From a virus: 28,087 nucleotides of DNA. Positions 15,155 through 24,319 of this stretch are shown here, piece by piece (the stretch's first letter is position 1; each line of letters starts with the position of its first letter). A model generated the notes under the pieces. That model did no database searches and had not been told where the DNA came from. It worked only from the letters and a program-made list of their open reading frames with translations. The stretch covers positions 1 through 28,087 of IMG/VR virus record IMGVR_UViG_3300032245_001022. One strand, given 5' to 3'. The position numbers and the translations under genes were made by a program.

Positions 15155-18100
15155 TGACATTTTTGTAGAGAAAAATTTTGATAACATTTTTATTGTTAAT
15201 CCTAATCGTGTATTAAATCAATATGGCAATCCTGAAGATAGATATATTAAACACGAAGAATTAATATATTATGTTAATTTAGAATGTGAACTTAAACCAA
15301 GAAGTAGATTAATTAGTGGTGATGATAAAGGTACGACTTTAACACAAATTGCTATTGGTAAGGTTAATTTTTTAAAACCAAATGACCAAGATTATTTAAC
15401 AACTAACTGGACTAAATTACAGAGTGATGTTAGTGACCCAAATGTCATTAACGGTGAATTGTTAGGTTTAAAAACTGTAACATATAAAGTTAACACATCT
15501 TTTGTCCCAACAATAACTATAACGTTAGAAGATTCAAAAGGAAGAGCTTTAATGGAAAGTGGGGACAACTCAATATATGCCGCGTTTTTTAATCTACCAT
15601 ATCCTGTTTTTTATTTGACTTTAAAAGGGTATTATGGTAAAGCAATTAGATATCCAATTATTTTACAAAAATTTAATTCTTCATTTAATTCAAGTTCTGG
15701 TAATTTTGAAATTACTCTTAATTTTATTGCGTATCAATTTAATGTGTTGACAGATATAACAATGGGGTCTTTGTTGGCAACACCTCAAATGTATATCAAA
15801 AGAGTTAGTGAAGGAGGTTCGGTTAGGTCATCAAATAATACAAATGCGTCTTTATCACAATTATCGCCACAAACGCAAAATGTTGGTCAAATTATTGAAC
15901 AAAAAGGTTTAAAAAAGATAAAAAATGTTTATGCAAAATATAAAGAAAAAGGACTTATTGATGAAAACGTTCCTGAATTAACAATACAAGAATTAATTAC
16001 TAAATTAGATAATTTTGTTAATTATAGTTTAGCACAGTTTGGTCAGTTATCTTTAGGACCACTTAACGATATTAAAGAATATAATACTATAATTGATGAA
16101 TATCGAAAGAAAATTTTAACAGGTAAAGGGACTTCATGGTTTAATACTTATTTATCTGAAAGTAATTTTTTTATTTACGATAATGTATCAGGTGATGTTA
16201 ACGACGAAGATAATATAGGTTTAAAAATATATACATATAACGGTAAAAAAAATAATGAATCTATTATTGAAAATACTGATGATGTTAACAGTCAAAAATA
16301 TACGGCTCTTAATGAACTTGAAAGTATTATAAACGAATATAATGATAAATTATTAAGTAATCCTACATTTGGAACTAATGGAAAATATTTCATCCCTGTT
16401 AACATTAATTTAAATAGTGTTGGTATTAAAATTAATGATGGGAATGTTAATTTGGGTAAAACTTATGAATTACGAAAGGGTATTAGTCGTGCAAACGAAA
16501 ATCAAAAAATTGAAATAGAAACAGAATTAAATACTGTTAACGAAATTAATAATAAATTAAATACTAACAATGGAGAAACAACACCAAAGAAAGAATTAAA
16601 ATATTGGTTTTTTAATTTTGATGGTGTAAATAGATTTAACGAACAGTTAAATGAAATACAAATTAAATTACAGCAAAATAGTCAGAATGTTGAAAAACAA
16701 TTATCTGATGAATTATCAAAATTTATATCTGACGCATCTGGATTAGGATTTACGCCTAGTCTTAAAAATATAATGGGTGTTATATTGGCATCATCTGAAG
16801 CTTTTTTATTATTACTTAATGATGTTCATGAAGCGGCTATTGATGTTAGAAATAATAAAAAAAGAAAGGGAGCTGTTAAAGATACTGATATTAAAAATCC
16901 AAATGATGTTAACGCACCTGTATATCCTTGGCCATTATACGTTGTCGATAAAAGTGTAAATTGCGACCAAAAATTCCAAATAACATATCCTGGTGACCCT
17001 GAAGTAATATCTAAAACAAGAGCATATGATTACATAATTTGGCCGGAAGTTGAATTTGTTGAAGAATTTTTAAAAGGTTATACCCAAAGAAAAACACCTG
17101 CGGCCCCCGAAAGTAATTTAGAAAAAACTAATGAAGTTAAAAGAATTATGGTATCAGCATTTGATACCGTACCAAGTAATACACCATATTCTAATTTAGA
17201 AACCGTTGATTATTTTTTCGAAGTTTTTGAAAGGGTTAGTTCAATAGTACAATACAATGGATTTTTAAGAAAAAAAGTAACTGAACCAAAATACAATGGT
17301 AATTTAATTCAGTACTTATCTGAATCTGAAGGTACTAATATGATAAATTCTATTTTAAATTTATCACCTGATTTACAATTAATGTTTAGTGATAATGGTC
17401 CTAATTTTACTGTAGACACCTATCAACAAAACCTTATAGAAATTACTAATTCTGGACAAAATACTTATTACTATAATTTACTAACAGGTGTTTTTAATAC
17501 ACAATATTTAAAAGAAAAAATTGTAGATTCACCTAATGGTATTTTACAATCTGAATTACCATCAATAACTATAACATTAAAAGGTGAAAAATCTTTTGAA
17601 AATTATATTGGGAGTAGTGTTCATAATCTTAAGACAGATTATGATTTAATGCCATTTACAAATGAATTATGGAGAAGACAAAATTTACCTAATGGTACTA
17701 ATAAATTTTCATTTAATAATGATTTTAATGTAACTAGTAATTCATTATTTTATAACACTTATACTAAAAAAATATCGAATTATATTACACCACTTGGTAA
17801 CAGAAGTAATAATGATAAAGATATTATAAAACCATTTACAGATTTTAAAATTTTAAATAATAAAATTACTAATCCTGTTACCTTAAATGATTTTTATAAA
17901 AATCGTACTGAGTTTATACTAACTGAGGGTAACATTTACTATAGTAGTGGTACTCAAACAACTTCAATTATTAATACCCCATATTTTATCAATGCAGTTC
18001 AATTAGGTATTAATCGTGAAATATCAAACCAAAGTGCTCCGTATGTTGAAGCGGCGTACCTTTTCTTAAATAGTTTACCACTCGCAACATTAAAAGAAAA

Positions 18101-21100
18101 ATATCTTTCTTTTATTAACAGTGAAAATAAAGTATTAGATTTTATTGCACCAACTTTAACAAAATTTGCGGGGGTTCATAGTCTTCCTCAATTTTGGTTT
18201 TTAAAGTTAGGTTCTATATGGCATAGATATAAACAAAATATACAAAGTAATAATAATTTTGATAATCTTGACCAAATATGGACAGATTTTGATGTTTTAT
18301 CTAATTACTATCCTGCGGAAAATCCAACATTATCATATACTTATATTTTTACAGGTTCAAATTATAGTTATACTATAACATGTCAGGCCGAAATACCAAG
18401 TGCTCAAGGTACTTATAATAAAATTGATTTAGGGTTTTATCCTAAATTAATTAATGAATATTTTTATTTTGTTAATAAAAAATTAATATTTCCTGTTAAT
18501 AGTACAATTGAAACTATTAGACAAAAATTGAATGACAGTATTGATAGTGGTGATATTGTTTTAGTTAATACATCTGGTGCAAACTTTGGGTCATTAAGTA
18601 CTTGGTCAGTATTTGTTAAAAAACAAAACTCAGATGATAATACAAATGCTAGTAAATATTTTATAGTACCATCATTTGGAACAATTAGTAATGAGTTACA
18701 ACTTAAATTTGCAAATTCACCAAATAGTTTATTTAATAATCCTTCAGTTTTTAATGGTTCAGTAAGAACTTTGTGGGGTGGACCAAACTATGGTTATTTT
18801 GATACAAATGGTATAAAAAAACCAACACCTAAACAATATTTTAAAAAAATTAACACCCAACAATCGTATCAACAACCGTTTGAATTAAGAGCTGATAATG
18901 AGTATTCTTCAATTGAAGAAATATTTTCAGTTTTTGAAAAATCAGAACTTGATTTATTTGAAAGTTTATTTTTAGAATTCTGTGAAACACCGTCGACTAC
19001 TTTAAACTCAATTAATTTTAAAAGAATTTATGGTGATATTATATCGGGAACTTTTAAAGTTACAGGTACAAGTAATAATGATATTATTCAAACTGTCCAA
19101 AACAAACAGATTGATATTTTAAATTCATCAATACCTGGTAAATTAACTATAAATTATTTATACAAAAGAAGTAACCCTAATGGATTTGACCCACAATCAT
19201 TTAATTATATATCAACAATAAAAAGATATACCCAAACAATTATAGTAAATCTATATACTGATAATCTACCACCTGAATTATCATATACTAATTCTTTACA
19301 ACAATATCCTAATGAATGGTTAACGTTACAAGAAGTTGTCGGATTTTCAACATTAAACGGAATGTCTTATGATACTATTGGTGGGTCAAAAATTACAAGT
19401 TTCTTTAAAGATTTCAACATTGAATTTACTGTTGGTAATATTAATACATTTAGTAAATTAATAAAAATGTACGCAACTTTAAAAGATGCTTCTAATACAA
19501 ATCAAAATTTATCAGATACGTTTAGAACTAATATTGATAATATTCTTCAAAATGAAAATAATCTTTATAGTGAAGTTTTTGAAGGTATTATGAATTACTT
19601 AATTACTAATTTACCTACTTCAGAAAAAAATCAAACCCAAGAAATATCAACAGTAATTGATGGATATCAAAGTAAGGTTGAATTATATGATATGTTTAAA
19701 GCGGTTAATGATAAATGGATTTCATCTAATGATTATAATACAAAAACATTATTTGAAGATTTTTTATTTTTAGATAGGGCAAATAGGGATATTGGTGGGG
19801 ACGTGTACTTGGATATTACCTTGGTAAATAAGTATCTTAAAAATTTATCACCTAAAACGAATGTGTTTACAGTAATAGATTCAATTTTAAAATCCCATCA
19901 TTTTATTACATTCTCAATGCCATCCTATATTAATTTTTATAATTCATACGTTCCGTCAAAAAACGGTACAAATAATGAGTATGGGCAAAAAGAATTTGCA
20001 AATAATTTATTTGGTACATTTACAAATGTTGATTATCAACAAACAACTGCTAAATTGGTTAGTATCTATAGTGAAAAACCATCGAACCAACTACCAGTAC
20101 AAAGTAGTAAAAATGGTTATAAAGATGATGGTTTAAATATTGATGATGCAACTAACAATGAATTAAGAAATCCGTGTCAAAAAGATTATGCAAAATCAAA
20201 TAAAGTTGTTGGGTTTTCAGTTGACTTTGAACTACAAAATCAAAGTGTGTTTGAAAATATATCAGTATCGCAAGAATTAGGTAAAGCAACTTCTGAATCT
20301 TTAGCTGCAACAGACGCTTTAGCAAACCAAAGTGCGGGTATTCAAACATCAACTCAAAATGTAAGTTTATATAACATCTATAAAGATAGAAGTTATTCAT
20401 GTACTGTTGATGGATTTGGTAACGCGATGATACAACCAACAATGTATTTTATATTAAGAAATGTGCCTCTTTTTGCTGGTTCGTATTACATTACGGAAGT
20501 TACACATACTGTTACTTTGGATTCATTTAAAACATCATTTACAGGTACTCGACAAAGTAAATATACACTTCCTAAAGTTGAAAATACGTTCCAGACATTA
20601 AAAACACAATTATTAAGTACTGTTAATAGTAATTTGAAAAATAGTAAAACTACTGTGGGCGCGTCTCAAACATTAAATAAAACTGCAATTAAATCATTAA
20701 TGGTGTCGAATATAAATGGTAATGAAGCGTTAAATTCATCAAATTTATGTTCATCTGTATTGTATTCAGATTTTGCAGAATATCAGGCATATACTCAAAA
20801 TGCCGTTACAAAAACAGAATCAGAAATACATAAACTAGTTAATAATAATATTGATAACCCACTATCATTTTACACTGTTATTGCAATTTTTACAATTGCA
20901 AGTCAATTTGATACGTTACCAAACGCATCATTACCGGCTCATGGATTTAAATATATTGGTAATAATTTAGCGGACATTAGTTTGGAGTACCCAATATACG
21001 GTGAATTAAAACAATATCTTTCACCTGAGTTTACATGTTTAACAGGTTCAGACAACAAAAATAGACCATATGCTGTTTTCAATAGTACCGAAGATTGTGT

Positions 21101-21365
21101 TAGTTTTATAGATAAGCGTTATTCAAGTTTCTTTAAAAATGCGGTACCAACATTTAATACTGTTTCTGATTTAATAGATACTGTTGAAAATTATAATCCC
21201 GTACAGACTTTAGAATTTAAAGAAAAAATTGCAAAAGTTTGGATTGAACATTTCCCATATACTAAAATTAATGACTATCCAAATATTTACGAAGATTTTA
21301 AAACAACCAATAAAACTGAATATGAAAAATTATTATCAAAAATACCGACAGACTTTTATATTTGA
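15144..21365 (+). CDS. Giant baseplate hub-like protein (gp27-type) with extra C-terminal domain
   Basis: A 2073-residue protein starting MESNDIFVEKNFDNIF. Near residues 115-200 it has a beta-rich tube-like domain (SFVPTITITLEDSKGRALME, then FNLPYPVFYLTLKGYYGKA). At about 1745-1800 it reads YSCTVDGFGNAMIQPTMYFI followed by VPLFAGSYYITEVTHTVT and FKTSFTGTRQSKY, the P-x-F-x-G-x-Y-x-(I/V)-xx-V-x-H ... T-x-F-x-G-x-R pattern of myophage hub proteins (gp27/gpD-like). The last 200 residues form a separate domain (HGFKYIGNNLADI, AVFNSTEDCVSFIDKRY) that faintly recalls glucosaminidase-type wall hydrolases, without a catalytic glutamate I can point to. Its middle is Asn/Ser-rich. T4 gp27 is 391 residues. 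Hub role is inferred. Confidence 0.6.
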   Translation: MESNDIFVEKNFDNIFIVNPNRVLNQYGNPEDRYIKHEELIYYVNLECELKPRSRLISGDDKGTTLTQIAIGKVNFLKPNDQDYLTTNWTKLQSDVSDPNVINGELLGLKTVTYKVNTSFVPTITITLEDSKGRALMESGDNSIYAAFFNLPYPVFYLTLKGYYGKAIRYPIILQKFNSSFNSSSGNFEITLNFIAYQFNVLTDITMGSLLATPQMYIKRVSEGGSVRSSNNTNASLSQLSPQTQNVGQIIEQKGLKKIKNVYAKYKEKGLIDENVPELTIQELITKLDNFVNYSLAQFGQLSLGPLNDIKEYNTIIDEYRKKILTGKGTSWFNTYLSESNFFIYDNVSGDVNDEDNIGLKIYTYNGKKNNESIIENTDDVNSQKYTALNELESIINEYNDKLLSNPTFGTNGKYFIPVNINLNSVGIKINDGNVNLGKTYELRKGISRANENQKIEIETELNTVNEINNKLNTNNGETTPKKELKYWFFNFDGVNRFNEQLNEIQIKLQQNSQNVEKQLSDELSKFISDASGLGFTPSLKNIMGVILASSEAFLLLLNDVHEAAIDVRNNKKRKGAVKDTDIKNPNDVNAPVYPWPLYVVDKSVNCDQKFQITYPGDPEVISKTRAYDYIIWPEVEFVEEFLKGYTQRKTPAAPESNLEKTNEVKRIMVSAFDTVPSNTPYSNLETVDYFFEVFERVSSIVQYNGFLRKKVTEPKYNGNLIQYLSESEGTNMINSILNLSPDLQLMFSDNGPNFTVDTYQQNLIEITNSGQNTYYYNLLTGVFNTQYLKEKIVDSPNGILQSELPSITITLKGEKSFENYIGSSVHNLKTDYDLMPFTNELWRRQNLPNGTNKFSFNNDFNVTSNSLFYNTYTKKISNYITPLGNRSNNDKDIIKPFTDFKILNNKITNPVTLNDFYKNRTEFILTEGNIYYSSGTQTTSIINTPYFINAVQLGINREISNQSAPYVEAAYLFLNSLPLATLKEKYLSFINSENKVLDFIAPTLTKFAGVHSLPQFWFLKLGSIWHRYKQNIQSNNNFDNLDQIWTDFDVLSNYYPAENPTLSYTYIFTGSNYSYTITCQAEIPSAQGTYNKIDLGFYPKLINEYFYFVNKKLIFPVNSTIETIRQKLNDSIDSGDIVLVNTSGANFGSLSTWSVFVKKQNSDDNTNASKYFIVPSFGTISNELQLKFANSPNSLFNNPSVFNGSVRTLWGGPNYGYFDTNGIKKPTPKQYFKKINTQQSYQQPFELRADNEYSSIEEIFSVFEKSELDLFESLFLEFCETPSTTLNSINFKRIYGDIISGTFKVTGTSNNDIIQTVQNKQIDILNSSIPGKLTINYLYKRSNPNGFDPQSFNYISTIKRYTQTIIVNLYTDNLPPELSYTNSLQQYPNEWLTLQEVVGFSTLNGMSYDTIGGSKITSFFKDFNIEFTVGNINTFSKLIKMYATLKDASNTNQNLSDTFRTNIDNILQNENNLYSEVFEGIMNYLITNLPTSEKNQTQEISTVIDGYQSKVELYDMFKAVNDKWISSNDYNTKTLFEDFLFLDRANRDIGGDVYLDITLVNKYLKNLSPKTNVFTVIDSILKSHHFITFSMPSYINFYNSYVPSKNGTNNEYGQKEFANNLFGTFTNVDYQQTTAKLVSIYSEKPSNQLPVQSSKNGYKDDGLNIDDATNNELRNPCQKDYAKSNKVVGFSVDFELQNQSVFENISVSQELGKATSESLAATDALANQSAGIQTSTQNVSLYNIYKDRSYSCTVDGFGNAMIQPTMYFILRNVPLFAGSYYITEVTHTVTLDSFKTSFTGTRQSKYTLPKVENTFQTLKTQLLSTVNSNLKNSKTTVGASQTLNKTAIKSLMVSNINGNEALNSSNLCSSVLYSDFAEYQAYTQNAVTKTESEIHKLVNNNIDNPLSFYTVIAIFTIASQFDTLPNASLPAHGFKYIGNNLADISLEYPIYGELKQYLSPEFTCLTGSDNKNRPYAVFNSTEDCVSFIDKRYSSFFKNAVPTFNTVSDLIDTVENYNPVQTLEFKEKIAKVWIEHFPYTKINDYPNIYEDFKTTNKTEYEKLLSKIPTDFYI

Positions 21366-21376
21366 TAATATTAACA

Positions 21377-21383
21377 TATTTAT
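21377..21383 (+). promoter_or_regulatory. TATTTAT element upstream of 74-residue gene
   Basis: ACATATTTATAATAAAAC lies in the 32-base gap after the hub gene, 14 bases before the ATG at 21398. Confidence 0.45.
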
Positions 21384-21397
21384 AATAAAACAATTTT

Positions 21398-21622
21398 ATG
21401 AACACAAAACAAATTTTAGATACGTATCTTGGTAAAAGTACAAGAATTACAGAAACTGATAAAGGAAACGGATTCAAAGAAGTGTGTGATTTAGATACAG
21501 GTGATTGTTATACAATCAGAATGAAAGATGGATTAATTGAAAGAGTTAATAATACCCTTTATACTAATAAAAAAATAAACGTAGAAACAACACAAGGTTT
21601 CAAACAATTACTAAACGGTTAA
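21398..21622 (+). CDS. Small protein of unknown function (74 residues)
   Basis: Reads MNTKQILDTYLGKSTRITET, then a strand-turn-strand (CDLDTGDCYTIRMKDGLIE) and a C-terminal NVETTQGFKQLLNG. It looks like a compact beta hairpin domain with an N-terminal helix; two cysteines six residues apart flank the DTGD turn. I do not recognise a family. It has its own TATTTAT element and is followed after one base by the next gene, so the two are probably co-transcribed. The position after the baseplate cluster suggests a virion or assembly accessory role, which is only a guess. Confidence 0.75.
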   Translation: MNTKQILDTYLGKSTRITETDKGNGFKEVCDLDTGDCYTIRMKDGLIERVNNTLYTNKKINVETTQGFKQLLNG

Positions 21623-21623
21623 T

Positions 21624-22280
21624 ATGGCAATTTCAGAAACAATTATTGAAGAATTAAGAAGATATAATAAAATTAATAATTATATTACAGAGCAAGAAAC
21701 AGGATTACCACCAGCACCTGAAGGTGATATTCCACCAGCACCTGACGCAGGAGCGTTACCACCAGCACCTGATGCTGGAGCACCTGCCGCTGGAGCACCT
21801 GAGGCTGATGCTACACCACAACCTATTGATGTTGCTTCAGACCCTGATGTTGAAAAAGTTGGTGAAGAAGATAACGAATCAGAAGAACTTGAAATTACTG
21901 ATTTAGTAAATTCTCAAAAAAATATTGAAACTAAACAAGAAGAATACTTTAATAATCTTTTTAACCAATTAAATGGTTTAGAAAGTAAATTGAAAGACAT
22001 GGAAGGTATTTTCACTAAATTAAATGATATCGAAGCTAAGATTGAAAAATACAGAGAAAAAACTCCACAAGAAAAACTTGAATTAAGAAGTTTAGATTCA
22101 GGACCATTTAATCAAAAATTATCTGATTTTTTTGTTGATAAAGAACAAGAAATGGAAAAATCAGGAAAAAATGAATATGTTTTAACTACAGATGAAGTTG
22201 AAGATTTTACACCTTCAGAAATTAAAACAACTTTTAATGATTTTGGAAATGAAAATGGTTACAAACCATTGAAATTCTAA
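21624..22280 (+). CDS. Pro/Ala-repeat coiled-coil protein of unknown function
   Basis: A 218-residue protein in four parts: an N-terminal helix (MAISETIIEELRRYNKI), a Pro/Ala/Asp repeat linker at about 27-68 built on PPAPDAGA units, an acidic segment (VEKVGEEDNESEELEITDL), and a coiled coil at about 96-145 (LFNQLNGLESKLKDMEGIFTKLNDIEAKIE). It ends with a charged C-terminal region. The layout suggests a flexible, elongated virion or scaffold-type protein, but no known T4 protein matches to my eye. The repeat DNA is visibly GC-richer than its surroundings. Confidence 0.75.
   Translation: MAISETIIEELRRYNKINNYITEQETGLPPAPEGDIPPAPDAGALPPAPDAGAPAAGAPEADATPQPIDVASDPDVEKVGEEDNESEELEITDLVNSQKNIETKQEEYFNNLFNQLNGLESKLKDMEGIFTKLNDIEAKIEKYREKTPQEKLELRSLDSGPFNQKLSDFFVDKEQEMEKSGKNEYVLTTDEVEDFTPSEIKTTFNDFGNENGYKPLKF
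21708..21801 (+). repeat. Short tandem repeats coding for the Pro/Ala linker
   Basis: CCACCAGCACCTG occurs identically at 21708, 21732 and 21759 (spacing 24 and 27), followed by two copies of GCTGGAGCACCTG at 21774 and 21789 (spacing 15). All spacings are multiples of three, so copy number can change without breaking the frame. Confidence 0.9.
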
Positions 22281-22288
22281 ATTTCAAA

Positions 22289-22320
22289 TTTGACTATCAC
22301 GGCTGACACACTTATACTTG
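22289..22320 (+). promoter_or_regulatory. Promoter upstream of gp32, host-sigma type
   Basis: TTGACT (22290-22295) and TATACT (22313-22318) are separated by 17 bases, a good sigma70-like pair. The same stretch also reads TTTG, 20 bases, TATACTTG, which matches the Bacteroidetes consensus TTTG/TAnnTTTG at all but one position. Transcription would start about 25 bases before the gp32 ATG. This gene lacks the TATTTAT element. Confidence 0.55.
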
Positions 22321-22348
22321 AATATTAACTAATAAATTATATACACAA

Positions 22349-23188
22349 ATGGCGACAAATTCCCTAGATGCTGTACTCGCACAGTATGAAAAAGCGAAAA
22401 GTGGAGGTAACTCTGCAAACAAAATGTCTCAAGAAGACAGAATGAAAAAATATTTTGCGGCAATATTGATGCAAAATGAAAACTCAGGACAGAAACGTCT
22501 TCGTATCCTGCCTACACCTGATGGGTCATCACCTTTCAAAGAAGTATGGTATCACGAAGTACAAGTTGAGGGTAAATGGAATAAAATCTATGACCCAGGA
22601 AAGAACGATAATGAGCGTTCACCTTTGACCGAAATTCATGATGAATTAATGTCAACAGGTAAAGAGTCTGATAAAGAACTTGCAAAGGCTTATAAACCAC
22701 GTAAATTTTACATTGTTAAAGTAATTGACCGTGATAACGAAGCTGACGGAGTTAAGTTTTGGCGTTTTAAACACAATTACAAGAACGAAGGTATCCTTGA
22801 TAAAATCATTCCAATTTGGAAAGCTAAAGGTGATATCACTGACCCTGTTAATGGTCGTGACCTTATCATTGAGTTAACAAAGGCTAAAACTCCAAAAGGA
22901 GCAACTTATACAGTTATTCAGACTGTTATGCATGACGACCCAACACCTGTTCACGCAGATGCTGCGACGGCTAAGGATTGGACTGAAGACCCACTTACTT
23001 GGGCTGATGTTTACTCTAAAAAACCTGTTGAGTACTTGGAAGCAATTGCTCGTGGAGAAACACCAAGATGGTCATCTGATTTAGGTAAATACGTTTATGG
23101 TGATAGTTCATCTGACGAAGGTACTATTGGTGGTTCGTATGTTGACCCACAAGCAGGTGACGAACCTGATGGTGATTTACCATTCTAA
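22349..23188 (+). CDS. 32: Single-stranded DNA-binding protein gp32
   Basis: A 279-residue protein (T4 gp32 is 301). It has the basic N-terminal segment (LDAVLAQYEKAKSGG), the core OB-fold with LRILPTPDGSSPFKEVWYHE and YKPRKFYIVKVIDR, a WRFKHNY strand, and an acidic tail ending GDEPDGDLPF like other replication SSBs, where the tail recruits partner proteins. It coats ssDNA for replication and UvsX recombination. The protein contains no cysteine at all: the T4 zinc module (His-Cys-CxxC between the strands) is replaced by a charged loop around DNERSPLTEIHDEL, so it should not bind zinc there. A terminator hairpin follows. Confidence 0.9.
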   Translation: MATNSLDAVLAQYEKAKSGGNSANKMSQEDRMKKYFAAILMQNENSGQKRLRILPTPDGSSPFKEVWYHEVQVEGKWNKIYDPGKNDNERSPLTEIHDELMSTGKESDKELAKAYKPRKFYIVKVIDRDNEADGVKFWRFKHNYKNEGILDKIIPIWKAKGDITDPVNGRDLIIELTKAKTPKGATYTVIQTVMHDDPTPVHADAATAKDWTEDPLTWADVYSKKPVEYLEAIARGETPRWSSDLGKYVYGDSSSDEGTIGGSYVDPQAGDEPDGDLPF

Positions 23189-23194
23189 TTTATA

Positions 23195-23233
23195 AAAGGT
23201 TGGACACTAACATACACAAAGTGTCCAACCTTT
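23195..23233 (+). terminator. Hairpin terminator after gp32
   Basis: AAAGGTTGGACACT (23195-23208) pairs perfectly with AGTGTCCAACCTTT (23220-23233) across an 11-base loop, giving a 14-pair stem, followed by GCTATTTTT. It would let gp32, needed in large amounts, be made from a short transcript. Confidence 0.8.
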
Positions 23234-23273
23234 GCTATTTTTAAACAACAAACAATTTAAATCATAGACATTT

Positions 23274-24272
23274 ATGGCAATAAAGAAAAAAGAATTTTCA
23301 TTAGATGCAATCAAAGACAAATATTCAACTAAAACAAAATATAAAGAAACCGACTTTTATGAAGTCGGCGAAGCTTTCCATAATAGTTGCGGTTTACCTG
23401 GTCCTGCTTTGGGCAACATCAATATGTTCTTGGGGCACTCAAATTCTTCCAAAACGACGGCTCTTGTCAAAGCCGCTGTGTCTGCTCAGCAGAAGGGGCA
23501 TTTGCCTGTTTTTGTTATCACCGAGAAAAAATGGAGCTGGGAACACGCAGTAGAACTTGGTCTTGAAGCCAAAATGGTGGACGGAGAGTGGGACGGACAA
23601 TTCCTATTTAACGATGATTTTGATTATATAGAACAGGCGACTGATTATATTAACGAATTATTGGACGAACAAGAAAAAGGTAACATTCCTTACTCACTTT
23701 GTTTCCTTTGGGATTCTGTGGGTTCTATACCTTGTAAAATGACTTTTGACGGGAAAGGTGGTGGTATGCATAACGCAAAAGTTTTTGCAGATAAAATAGG
23801 TATGGGTATTCACGCTCGTATTACTAAATCTAAAAAAGAAGATTATCCGTATTATAATACTTTGATTGTTGTAAATCAGCCTTGGGTTGAGTTACCCGAT
23901 AACCCTTTTGGACAACCTCAAATAAAATCAAAAGGTGGCGAAGCTATTTGGTTAGCGTCTGCACTTGTATTTTTATTTGGTAATCAGAAAAATGCGGGGA
24001 TTAACCATATTACTGCGACTAAAAACGGTAGAACTGTATCCTACGCAATTAGAACAAAAATATCCGTTCTAAAGAACCACATTAATGGACTTGGTTATAA
24101 AGACGGTAAGATTATTGCAACGCCACAAGGATATATTGCGGATACAAAAGAGGCTTTAGAAGATTATAAAAAACAATATTCACAATATTGGAACGCAATT
24201 CTTTCTGGAACAGGAGAAATTGCTTTTGGTGAGGAAAGTGAAGAACCTACTATAAATACTTTTGACGAATAA
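23274..24272 (+). CDS. uvsX: RecA-like recombinase UvsX
   Basis: A 332-residue protein. The Walker A loop is GHSNSSKT (54-61) after the strand INMFLGH, Walker B is LCFLWD with D147, and a TLIVVNQPWVEL segment followed by KSKGGEAIWL matches the region before and through DNA-binding loop 2. It is shorter than T4 UvsX (391), mainly at the C terminus, which still ends acidic (GEESEEPTINTFDE). It forms filaments on gp32-coated ssDNA and drives strand exchange and recombination-dependent replication. Roughly 23350-23600 is markedly GC-richer (about 45-48 percent by hand count) than the rest of the gene (20 percent at its start). Confidence 0.9.
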   Translation: MAIKKKEFSLDAIKDKYSTKTKYKETDFYEVGEAFHNSCGLPGPALGNINMFLGHSNSSKTTALVKAAVSAQQKGHLPVFVITEKKWSWEHAVELGLEAKMVDGEWDGQFLFNDDFDYIEQATDYINELLDEQEKGNIPYSLCFLWDSVGSIPCKMTFDGKGGGMHNAKVFADKIGMGIHARITKSKKEDYPYYNTLIVVNQPWVELPDNPFGQPQIKSKGGEAIWLASALVFLFGNQKNAGINHITATKNGRTVSYAIRTKISVLKNHINGLGYKDGKIIATPQGYIADTKEALEDYKKQYSQYWNAILSGTGEIAFGEESEEPTINTFDE

Positions 24273-24307
24273 AAGTTATATTATTTCCACTTTTATATAA
24301 CGTTAGA

Positions 24308-24314
24308 TATTTAT
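24308..24314 (+). promoter_or_regulatory. TATTTAT element upstream of ribbon-helix-helix gene
   Basis: GATATTTATTAATAATG: TATTTAT lies 5 bases before the ATG at 24320, in the short gap after uvsX. Confidence 0.4.
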
Positions 24315-24319
24315 TAATA

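Noticed and set aside
24275-24301. Hairpin GTTATAT/ATATAAC after uvsX as a terminator
   Set aside because: The seven-pair stem is almost all A-T with a 13-base loop and no following T run; in DNA this AT-rich it is expected by chance.
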